DNA of 7,061 nucleotides from Planctomycetota bacterium (GTDB taxonomy: Bacteria > Planctomycetota > SZUA-567). The notes beneath the pieces were generated by a model. It saw only the letters and a program-made list of their open reading frames with translations, did no database searches and was not told the origin of the DNA. A program made the translations under genes and the position numbers. The DNA lies in assembly GCA_020860865.1 (NCBI GenBank), contig JAJBTL010000285.1, positions 6,062 through 13,122 on the forward strand, given 5' to 3'. Shown piece after piece: positions 1 to 6,895 of the stretch (its first letter is position 1; each line of letters starts with the position of its first letter).

Positions 1-93
1 TGTTCCTTGCTCCGGTTCAGTAATGCGTTCCCGTTAATACTCAAAAAATTTCGTCCCGATTAATACAGTACCAAAGCGACTGCAGCGCCCGGA
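1..93 (-). other. Non-coding stretch downstream of the kinase
   Basis: No gene is seen in these 93 bases. An imperfect direct repeat is present: CGTTCCCGTTAATAC (26-40) and CGTCCCGATTAATAC (52-66). The six-A run at 43-48 has no hairpin in front of it on the coding strand, so it is not a clear terminator. At the very edge the coding strand reads GGAGCAAGGAACA, which could be a ribosome site for a next gene outside the window; a response regulator would be the usual partner. Confidence 0.4.
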
Positions 94-1819
94 CTACGTG
101 GCCCGGTCCACAAGGTATCGGGTGGTGCCGCCGTGCCTGTCGGTGGTGTTCATGGTTTGGACCAGCGGCAGCCAGATGCGGAATTCGGCGCCGCCGTCCG
201 GGTGATTGGCCCCGTCCAACTCGCCGCCGTGCAGGGAAACCTGCTTTCTGGCGATGGCCAGGCCCATGCCGGTGCCACCCGGTTTTTCAGTGAAAAACGG
301 CGCGAACATGCGTTGAAGCGCGGTCGGCGTCAGGCCGGGGCCGTTGTCCCGGAAAATGATTTCCACGCCATCGGTGCCGTGCGCAGCCTTGGCGTCAAGG
401 CTGATGTCGAGCCGCCCGGCCCGGCCGTCCAGCGCCTGGAGACTATTCAGGCACAGGTTAATAAAATACCTCGGCCAATCGGTCGGAATCGCTCTCCACC
501 TCCGGATCGGCGGCAACCGTGACCTGCATGGCCATTGTATCCGCGTCGTCCCGCATCCGCACCACCTCGACAATCTCCTGGAGAAGGCCGCCAAGACGGC
601 GCTTTTTCAGGCGGAGCCGTTCTTCCCGGGAAAAGTCGAGGAAGCGTCCGACCACCCGGTCAAGCCGGTCTGATTCCGACAGGACAACGCCGACCAGCAG
701 CCGGTTCTGGCTGTCCATGGGGAACGACTCGCCAATCTCCTGAATCGCGCTCCGGAGCGACGCCAGGGGATTTCGTATCTCATGGGCCAGCCCGGCCGCC
801 ATAGTTGAAATGGCGGTTGTGCGTTCGAGATTCCGTTCCGCCTTCTCCATCCGTTTCCGGAGGCTCAGATCGCTCACAAGAAAGAGGAGGCCGTGGTGAA
901 AATTCCCGTCCCGGCCAAGGTGAAGCCCGGAAACCCGCGCCTCGAACGGCGCCCGGTTGTCGTCCGCGTTGCCGTCGGAATGGATGACGAGGGCGTCGTC
1001 CCGCTTGTTCTCCAGGAGTGACCGGAGGTCGGGCAGATCGCCGGCCGGGAAAATGGTGTTCGCGAACGATTGCAAATCCCCGCCCGCTCCCGCCTCCGGG
1101 AAGAGACGGAGAAACTCGTCGTTCAGATACAGGGCCTTGCCGTCCGCCGCCACCACCATGACCCCTTCCATCATGGAAGAGAGGACTTCCTCGTTCAGGC
1201 GCTGTTCAATGAAAATCCGTTCGGACAGCACGCCAGACAGGTACGACACGACGAAAAACAGAACGGTCAGGATGAGGAGGGTGGCAACCACCGTGTGCCA
1301 ATCCGCCGGCGGCAACGTCTGGAGTATCCCGGGGTCGTAGAACGTCAGTTCCGGATGCTCTTCCTGAACGCCGGCCTGGGCATAGCCGGCGGCGATACAG
1401 GCTACCCCCAATGTGGCGATGGACGGGAACAGCGCTGTCAACCGGCGCGGCAGCAAGGCCGCCGCCATTACCAGGATAGGCAGGTAAAAGGGAATGAAAA
1501 TCGACGTAAATCCGCCGCTGGCGAGGATGACCCGGGAGAGGACGGTGAGGTCGAACGCGTAGGTGAACGCGATACACTGGTCCAGCCACCGGCTGTTCCG
1601 GCCGAGAAACACGATGACCATATTGATGACGAGCGCCGCCACCATGATGTATATCGACTGGCCGGGCCGGTAAAATCGGGCCGGATCGCCGTAATACATG
1701 TGGTGGACGAAATAGCCGATGATAACCAGGTAGAGGATAAGCCTGATCATCACCACCCAGCCGAGCGACCACATGCGGGAGAAGCCGGTTCGTTTTGTCC
1801 GTGCCGGATGGTTCGTCAT
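94..1819 (-). pseudogene. PilS/NtrB-like membrane sensor histidine kinase, one-base frameshift
   Basis: This is a two-component sensor kinase that autophosphorylates on His and would pass the phosphate to a response regulator, probably NtrC-type as for PilS. Residues 21-200 hold about six hydrophobic membrane segments. A PAS-like domain follows at about 207-320, then HisKA with the H-box AHEIRNPL (His346), then HATPase with N box (Asn454, Asn458), G1 DNGPGL (Asp491) and G2 GGTGMGLA (about 514-521). The ATG overlaps the pilC stop as ATGA with no clear Shine-Dalgarno, so translation is probably coupled. As read, the first frame ends at a TAA after 453 codons (458). The rest of the ATPase domain continues in the next frame to TAG at 94-96. 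Removing one base of the run 463-466 gives a continuous 574-residue protein with the expected N box. Family is clear; the specific PilS role is inferred from the six-helix layout and the pilC neighbour. Whether the break is real is undecided. Confidence 0.82.
463..466 (-). other. Frameshift site in the kinase gene
   Basis: The coding strand reads GAG GTA TTT TAT TAA here, giving E-V-F-Y-stop. With one T removed from the TTTT run it reads GAG GTA TTT ATT AAC CTG (E-V-F-I-N-L), which is exactly the HATPase N-box start. The downstream frame then runs uninterrupted through G1 and G2 to the stop at 94-96. A single homopolymer insertion explains everything. A ribosomal +1 slip of the Phe tRNA on UUUU is formally possible but is not supported by any stimulatory element I can see. 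Confidence 0.85.
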
Positions 1820-3024
1820 ATGTTTTGCTGGAGCGAAAGAATCGGAAGAAAAATCGCAATCACGATGGCGCCGACAAGGACACCCATCACGCAGATAAGA
1901 ACCGGTTCAATAACCGAGGTCAGGCTGTCCACGGCGGTGTCTACCTGTTCGTCGTAGAAGTCGGCGACCTTTTCCATAAGCGCTTCCAGGGCGCCGGTCC
2001 GTTCGCCGACACTGGTCATCCGCACCACCATCGGCGGGAACACGGTGCTTTCAGACAATGGCGTCGCCAGCGACTCGCCCTGGCGCACCGCTTCCCGGCT
2101 GGCAAGGATGGCTTCTTCCACGACGCCGTTGCCGGCCGTGGAGGCGACGATGTCCAGCGAGGCCAGCATGGGAACACCGGACTTCAACATTGTCGAAAAC
2201 GTCCGGGAAAAGCGGCTCAAGGCGACTTTTTGAAACAGTTCCCCGGCTATCGGCGCTTTTAGGAGCATACTGTCCAGGAAATACCGTCCGCGCGCCGATT
2301 TCCTGGTTAACTTCAGTGCGACGAGAAGCCCGACAACCAGCCCGACCGAGACATACCAGCGGTTGATGAGGGTGTCGGAAATGGCCATGACAATACGGGT
2401 CGGCATGGGGAGGTCCGCCCCAAGGTCGTCGAACATTTCCTTGAACATCGGCACGATAAAGGTGAGGAGGCCGATGGTTATAAGAAGAATGGCGGCGAGG
2501 GAGACGCCGGGATAGGCCATGGCGGAAATGATTTTTCGCTTGAGTGACGCCGTCTTTTCCAGATAGGCGGAAAGGCGCTTCAGGATGACGTCGAGTTCGC
2601 CTGAAGCTTCGCCGGCGCGGATGAGATTGACATACAAGGGCGAGAAAATCTTCGGCCATTTGGCCAGGGCCGACGACAAATCCGTTCCGGACCGGACGGC
2701 GGCGCGGACATCGGTGACGACTATTTTGAAACCGGGGTCGTCGGTTTGCTCAAGAAGGATGTCGAGAATTTCAATAACCGGCAAACCGGCTTCCACCATG
2801 GTGGCGAATTGGCGGGTGAAAATGACAAGGTCGTTCCCGGCCACGCGCGGTTTCGGCTTGCCGAGCGTCATCTGGTACCAGGGCTTTTTCGACTCGGCGA
2901 TGGAAAGGACATTCAGGCCGTTCCGGCGTAACTGCTGCCGGGCGGCGGCCTGGTTCTTGGCGGTTATCTCGTCTTCCACCTTGTTCCCGGATGTGTCCCG
3001 GGCGACATACTTGAATTTGGCCAC
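1816..3024 (-). CDS. pilC: Type IV pilus inner-membrane platform protein PilC
   Basis: This is the polytopic platform protein on which the PilB/PilT motors act to assemble and retract the pilus. It is 402 residues, the normal family length, and intact. After a soluble N-terminal domain (starting MAKFKYVARD) there are two T2SSF repeats, at about residues 68-191 and 271-394. The first has the RQFATMVEAGLP motif and the conserved GE.SG.L (about 138-143). The second has FSRTFSTMLKSGVPM and VGERTG (339-344). Hydrophobic segments lie near 171-193, 223-240 and 373-396. The start is GTG at 3022-3024, chosen because the strong Shine-Dalgarno at 3033-3041 sits eight bases upstream and because MAKFKY matches the usual PilC N-terminus. 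It is the first gene of a two-gene unit with the kinase. GspF of type II secretion is a paralogue, but the neighbouring pilT favours PilC. Confidence 0.95.
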   Translation of the reverse strand: MAKFKYVARDTSGNKVEDEITAKNQAAARQQLRRNGLNVLSIAESKKPWYQMTLGKPKPRVAGNDLVIFTRQFATMVEAGLPVIEILDILLEQTDDPGFKIVVTDVRAAVRSGTDLSSALAKWPKIFSPLYVNLIRAGEASGELDVILKRLSAYLEKTASLKRKIISAMAYPGVSLAAILLITIGLLTFIVPMFKEMFDDLGADLPMPTRIVMAISDTLINRWYVSVGLVVGLLVALKLTRKSARGRYFLDSMLLKAPIAGELFQKVALSRFSRTFSTMLKSGVPMLASLDIVASTAGNGVVEEAILASREAVRQGESLATPLSESTVFPPMVVRMTSVGERTGALEALMEKVADFYDEQVDTAVDSLTSVIEPVLICVMGVLVGAIVIAIFLPILSLQQNI

Positions 3025-3032
3025 CGTACAGT

Positions 3033-3041
3033 CTCCTCCCC
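3033..3041 (-). promoter_or_regulatory. pilC ribosome binding site
   Basis: The coding strand reads GGGGAGGAG, a strong anti-16S match, ending eight bases before the GTG at 3022-3024. It fixes GTG rather than an ATG as the pilC start. Confidence 0.85.
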
Positions 3042-3104
3042 CGGCCTCGTTTTCGCCTGATCCGGTCAGTTCGTCCAGTCAGTCGATAAATTGGGTGGTA
3101 CACG

Positions 3105-3165
3105 CCGCTCCCCGGTTGCCATCGCGAAGTTATTTCGTCAAAAGCGAATGACGCGTCGGGAGCGG
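3105..3165 (-). promoter_or_regulatory. Possible stem in the pilC leader
   Basis: A perfect eight-base complementary pair, GGGAGCGG (3158-3165) and CCGCTCCC (3105-3112), encloses 45 bases. The 5' arm would begin at the predicted transcript start (about 3164). The enclosed stretch has a small CGAA/TTCG hairpin. It could be a leader structure that protects the mRNA or modulates pilC expression. It matches no riboswitch I know and could be chance. Confidence 0.3.
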
Positions 3166-3170
3166 TTCCA

Positions 3171-3199
3171 ATCATAACCGTGACCGGAATGGTTGTCAA
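3171..3199 (-). promoter_or_regulatory. Sigma-70-type promoter of the pilC-kinase operon
   Basis: The coding strand has TTGACA (3194-3199, perfect -35), a 17-base spacer, and TATGAT (3171-3176, five of six bases of the -10 consensus). It points toward pilC, with a predicted transcription start near 3164 and a leader of about 140 bases. The match is good enough to expect strong vegetative transcription if the host uses a canonical housekeeping sigma factor. Confidence 0.72.
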
Positions 3200-3241
3200 C
3201 AAGCTCGTTCCGGAGAATTGAATTGGGAGAGTTGTCACACT

Positions 3242-3357
3242 GAAGCGTGCTGATAGTTCCGCTTTTTTAACCTGTACTCTTTATGCCTGCTTCAGGCTTG
3301 GGTTTTACGTTTTCGAAAGGGAAAAACGGCGGTGGTATAAACGGTGTGGCACGCTTC
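3242..3357. repeat. Nine-base inverted repeat in the pilT-pilC gap
   Basis: GAAGCGTGC at 3242-3250 is the exact reverse complement of GCACGCTTC at 3349-3357, with 98 bases between them. There is no flanking target duplication and no coding content, so a mobile-element reading is not supported. It may be a long-range stem in the pilT 3' region or chance. Confidence 0.3.
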
Positions 3358-3371
3358 CCGGTTAAATGCCG

Positions 3372-4496
3372 TTACCAGGCGCGGCTCTTTTTTGTACCCT
3401 TGGCTTGCAGGCGGCTCATTTCCAAAAGTTCCGCCAGTTCATCCACCCGGGTGGTGGCATTGAGGGCGGTATCTTCGGTGATTTTTCCTTCCGTGACCAG
3501 TTGTAGGAGGGACGTATTCATCGTCACCATGCCGTTGTTGGCGCCGGTCTGGATGGCGGAATAGATCTGATGGATCTTGTCGTCCCGGATGTTGGCGCGA
3601 ATGCCGTGGGTGGCAATGAGGATTTCCAGGGCGACGCAGCGGCCCTGCCCGCTCGCCAGCTTGAGAAGCTGCTGGCTGACAATACCTTCGAGCACAAACG
3701 ACAGTTGCGTCCGGATCTGCGCCTGCTGGCCGTGGGGGAAAATGTCAATCACCCGGTTGATGGTTTGGACTGCGTCTGAGGTGTGGAGGCTGGCCATTGT
3801 CTGGTGGCCAGCCTCGGAAATTTCCAGTCCGAGCTGGACCGGCTCCATGTCGCGCATCTCGCCGATGAGGATGGTGTCCGGGTCCTGGCGGAGAACGTGC
3901 TTCAGGGCGTTCGCGAAACTGGCCGTGTCAGGCCCGACTTCCCGCTGGTTGACGAGACACCGTTTGTTCCGGTGGAGAAATTCAATCGGGTCCTCGATGG
4001 TAACAATATGCCCGTCGTCATGGGTATTAATGTAATCAACCATGGCGGCGAGGGTGGTCGACTTTCCGGAACCGGTGGCGCCGGTGACCAACACAAGGCC
4101 TTTTTGCAACTGGCAGAGGTTTTCAAACAGGTGCGTCGGCAGACCGAGTTTGTCGAAACCGGCGATTTCGAACGGAATCGTCCGCAGGGTGGCGGCGACG
4201 GCGGATCGCTGGTAAAAGACATTGACGCGAAACCGGCCGACGCCGGAAAGGCCGAAGGCGGTATCCAATTCCTTTTCACGCTCGAAACGGGCGATCTGAT
4301 CAGGCTTTAAAATGGAATAGATCAATTCCTGCGAAGCGTCAGGCGTCATGACCGGCAGGTTGAGCGGCCGGAGCGCGCCGTTTATACGGATGCGCGGCGG
4401 ACTGCCCGCCGTGAGGTGGAGGTCCGACCCCTTGTTCGCGGCGAGGGCGCGGAGAAGGTCTTCAATAGTGTAGGCGGTCTTGTCTGGTTTCTGCAT
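3372..4496 (-). CDS. pilT: Type IV pilus retraction ATPase PilT
   Basis: This is the cytoplasmic hexameric ATPase that depolymerises the pilus to drive twitching, surface sensing and DNA uptake. The protein is 374 residues from ATG at 4494-4496 and intact. It has an N-terminal PAS-like domain with the PilT-typical KGSDLHLTAGSPP (22-34). The RecA-like domain has Walker A GATGSGKST (139-147), an Asp box IEDPIEFLH (167-175), Walker B ILIGEMRD (209-216) and a His box beginning HTSDAV (238). The C-terminal NGMVTMN region (321-327) is typical of PilT. GEMRD and the absence of a PilB-type zinc motif favour PilT over PilB. An upstream in-frame TTG (4562) would add 22 residues unlike the family, so I chose the ATG, although no clear Shine-Dalgarno precedes it. 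It appears to be transcribed apart from glgA, and no pilB or second pilU-like gene is in view. Confidence 0.95.
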   Translation of the reverse strand: MQKPDKTAYTIEDLLRALAANKGSDLHLTAGSPPRIRINGALRPLNLPVMTPDASQELIYSILKPDQIARFEREKELDTAFGLSGVGRFRVNVFYQRSAVAATLRTIPFEIAGFDKLGLPTHLFENLCQLQKGLVLVTGATGSGKSTTLAAMVDYINTHDDGHIVTIEDPIEFLHRNKRCLVNQREVGPDTASFANALKHVLRQDPDTILIGEMRDMEPVQLGLEISEAGHQTMASLHTSDAVQTINRVIDIFPHGQQAQIRTQLSFVLEGIVSQQLLKLASGQGRCVALEILIATHGIRANIRDDKIHQIYSAIQTGANNGMVTMNTSLLQLVTEGKITEDTALNATTRVDELAELLEMSRLQAKGTKKSRAW

Positions 4497-4532
4497 GGTG
4501 GACGTTATGGCCCCGCGACGCTGCGACGGATG

Positions 4533-4562
4533 TATATACTGCGTACATTCACATGGCGCCAA
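4533..4562 (-). promoter_or_regulatory. Possible pilT promoter
   Basis: Between the glgA terminator and pilT the coding strand has TTGGCG (4557-4562), an 18-base spacer and TATATA (4533-4538). The -10 match is only four of six bases. A promoter is expected here because of the strong terminator just upstream; this is the best candidate I could find. The transcript would start near 4526. Confidence 0.35.
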
Positions 4563-4565
4563 GTG
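4550..4565. promoter_or_regulatory. Imperfect 16-base palindrome, possible operator
   Basis: CACATGGCGCCAAGTG is symmetrical around GGCGCC with a single mismatched pair (4553/4562), and GTACA/TGTAC half-sites sit at its flanks (4543-4547 and 4564-4568). It overlaps the candidate -35 of pilT, which is where a repressor site could lie. I do not recognise the binding protein. Confidence 0.3.
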
Positions 4566-4591
4566 TACAAATTACCAGGTCATCAACCTAC

Positions 4592-4628
4592 AAAAAAATC
4601 GTGCGCACCACTCTCCAGGGTGCGCACG
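4592..4628 (-). terminator. Rho-independent terminator of the glycogen synthase gene
   Basis: The transcript would form a ten-base perfect stem, CGTGCGCACC (4619-4628 strand complement) with GGTGCGCACG (4600-4609 complement), and a nine-base loop. Two bases into the downstream side of the stem it passes into seven consecutive U's (4592-4598). It starts about 20 bases after the glgA stop at 4648-4650. It separates glgA from the pilus genes. Confidence 0.93.
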
Positions 4629-5886
4629 GTATGGCGAGGCGGATGTGCTACGCCTTGATGTAATTGTAAATGTTTTCATAGTGGACGGCCGGATCCCGCC
4701 AGGAGAAGTCATAACGCATGCCGTTCCGCGCCAGGCGGTTGAACGCTTCTGGATTGTCAAACCACATCCGGACCGCCCGGCCAAGGCCGTAGTCCAAGCT
4801 TTCCGCCGTGGCGTCCCGGAACGAAAAACCGTTGGCCTCGCTCAGGCCTTTCCCTGAATTTTCGACATCGAACACCGTGTCCATCAACCCGCCCGTTTCC
4901 CTGACAATGGGCACCGTGCCGTACCGAACCGAAATCATCTGGGTCAGTCCGCACGGTTCGTACAGGCTGGGCACGAGGAACATGTCGGACCCGGCGTAAA
5001 TGAGGTGGGACAGGTCCTCGTGATAGCCGATGTACAGGTTGACGTTATGATTGTCCCTGAGCTGGTGCTGGAGGGCAAGGAAGTCGTTGTTAACTTTCGG
5101 GTCCGGCGCGCTTCCAAGAAGGACAAACTGGGCATCCATTGTTTGGCTGGCGTGGATGGCGTGTTTGATGAGGTCCAGGCCCTTCTGGTGCGTCAGCCTG
5201 GTGACGACGGAAATAATCGGGCGCCAGGCGTCCCACAGTCCGAGCCACTCGCGGAGCGCCGCCTTGTTCCGGTACTTTTCGGTAAAATCGTCGCCGACGC
5301 TGTAGGTGGCGGCAATTTTCGTATCGGTCCTCGGGTTCCAGGTGTCGTAATCGATGCCGTTCAGGACGCCGCCGAGTTTGGCGCCGTTCTTCGTCAGGGT
5401 GGTCTGGAGGCCCCGGCCGCCGGCGGCGGTCTTGAGTTCGCCGGCATAGGTCGGGCTGACAGTCGTGACGAAGTTCGAGTAGACAATACCGGCCTTCATC
5501 ATGTTGATGCAGTTTTTGTGGGTGTCGTCCTGCATGCGGTCGGGCGTCATGTAGTTTTTCACATCCAGACCGACCATGCCGAGGAGCTTGTCGCCGAAGC
5601 CGCACAAACCCTGGCATTCGTTGTTGTGGATGGTGTAGACGCAACGGGAGTTGTTCCAGCCCAATTTTTCATAAATATCCCAGAGGATGGGCGGAACAAG
5701 GCCGGTGGCCCAATCGTGGCAATGGATAATTTCCGGGCGGCGGTTTGTTTTGTACATAAATTCGAGGGCGGCCCGGGAAAAATAGGTGAAACGCTCGAGA
5801 TCGTCGGCGTAGCCGTAGATGGCGTCACGTTCGGTATAGGTGCCGCCGGTGATGAAATTGACTTGCAGATCGCCGCCGACCTTCCC

Positions 5887-5889
5887 CTA
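5887..5889 (-). other. In-frame amber codon inside the glycogen synthase domain
   Basis: The reading goes ...WRAEKVF, TAG, GKVGGDLQVNFITGG..., in one unbroken frame, so this is a point nonsense change rather than a frameshift. Both flanks fit GT5 enzymes at this position. TAG is also the terminal stop of this gene (4648-4650) and of the kinase (94-96), which argues against a general reassignment of UAG. Confidence 0.9.
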
Positions 5890-6465
5890 GAAGACCTTTT
5901 CCGCCCGCCATTCACCGTAATGGGGACACCACAGTTCGCCATATTCCTCGTGGAGGTCTTCGATAAGGTCGTACCGCATCGAAGAGTACATCGGGCAGAT
6001 CACCTCGACGCCGTGGCCGCGTTTCATCAATTCACGGCCAAGACCGAGGATGACGTCGCCGAGACCGCCGACCTTGGCACAAGGCGCGACCTCGGGTGTC
6101 ACCATGACAATGTACATTCTGTTCTCCATGGGTACGGCATAGGTTGTGCCGGCTTCGTCGCCGGGCAAGCGATCCTTTTCCTCCCTGACATCGGTCAGGT
6201 AGGCACCTTGCGGTAAAAAGGCGCATTCTTCCGCCCCCCCTCCGGCCATGGTCACCGGCAGGGACTGTTCTTCCCGAGGGGCGGCGTAGGACGGCGTTCC
6301 CGGTGTGCCGTGGGGGGCGCCGGACAGCACGTCGAAAATCTGCGGCTGACGCTGCCAGTGCGGATTGTCCATTTCAATAGGCGGCGCCGAATGGTTGACC
6401 GGAGCCGGATCGGCCGGTTTCGGCGGCTGGACCGGTCCGGGAACAAGACGTGCGACTTCGGGCTC

Positions 6466-6711
6466 ATTTTCACGACGGGCGCGTTCAACTGCCTCCGCCA
6501 TGGCGCGAGCCTGTTCCGCCTGCTCCGCCATTTCCCTGGCGCGTTCGGCCGCCAGGTTTTCCTCGTTCCGGCGCGCCTCCTCCTCCCGGGCGAGGCGTTG
6601 ACGTTCGGCCTCGTCCGCTTCCTCCCTGGCCTTGGCGACTTTTTCCGCCATGATACGGGCTCGTTCGACCTCTTCGGCCATTTGCCGCGCCCGTTCTGCC
6701 GCCAGATTTTC
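6466..6711 (-). repeat. Internal protein repeat in the coiled coil, 50-residue spacing
   Basis: Two segments of 31-32 residues, both starting ENLAAERAR, lie at 6616-6711 and 6466-6561. They are exactly 150 bases apart and share 22 of 31 aligned residues. Within each there is a shorter period of about ten residues (AR-x-MAE-xxxx). The underlying DNA is similar but diverged, which suggests an older duplication than the 55-base repeat upstream. Confidence 0.75.
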
Positions 6712-6895
6712 CAGACGGTGACGCTCCTCCTCCTCGAGTTGCAGCCGGGCCGCTTCCGCTTCCTTCCTGAGCCGCTCCTCCTCCGCCGCCTGTTCAGCCT
6801 CCTTGCGGCGCTTGATCTCGGCTTCAGCCTTCTGCCGTTCGGCTTCGGCCTGGCGAGCAAGCGCGGCGGCTTCCTCCTCTTCGCGGCGGCGGCGG

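Larger units (their letters stand above)
3025..3371. other. pilT-pilC intergenic region
   Basis: This 347-base gap contains no credible gene; open frames in it are extensions of shadow frames from the neighbours. From the pilT side it holds a short weak hairpin (3285-3297, five-base stem GCCTG/CAGGC) without a U-tract on the coding strand, so I see no convincing pilT terminator. It then holds the pilC promoter (3171-3199), a leader of about 140 bases, and the pilC ribosome binding site. A nine-base inverted repeat spans 3242-3357. Confidence 0.8.

Noticed and set aside
1070..1957. Plus-strand open frame of 295 codons opposite the kinase and the end of pilC
   Set aside because: Shadow frame: Asp/Arg/His-rich with no domain, crossing the boundary of two real genes on the other strand.
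2771..3238. Minus-strand open frame covering the pilC promoter and leader
   Set aside because: Its first part lies over the promoter and the ribosome site, and it then runs out of frame through pilC; no family resemblance.
3285..3297. Terminator of pilT
   Set aside because: Only a five-base stem with a three-base loop, and no U-tract on the coding strand.
3242..3357. Small inverted-repeat mobile element (MITE) in the pilT-pilC gap
   Set aside because: The nine-base ends are exact, but there is no target-site duplication, no second copy in the window and nothing transposon-like inside.
4497..4562. Longer PilT starting at TTG 4562
   Set aside because: The added 22 residues do not resemble PilT N-termini and would place the start over the candidate promoter; the ATG at 4496 gives the usual family length.
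5887..5889. Genome-wide reassignment of UAG to an amino acid
   Set aside because: The kinase and the synthase itself both terminate at TAG in the expected places, so UAG acts as a stop in this genome.
5005..6216. Long plus-strand open frame of 403 codons opposite the glycogen synthase
   Set aside because: It is antisense to a well-identified GT5 gene, lies in codon register with it as GC-rich shadows do, has a composition without recognisable domains, and lacks a ribosome site.
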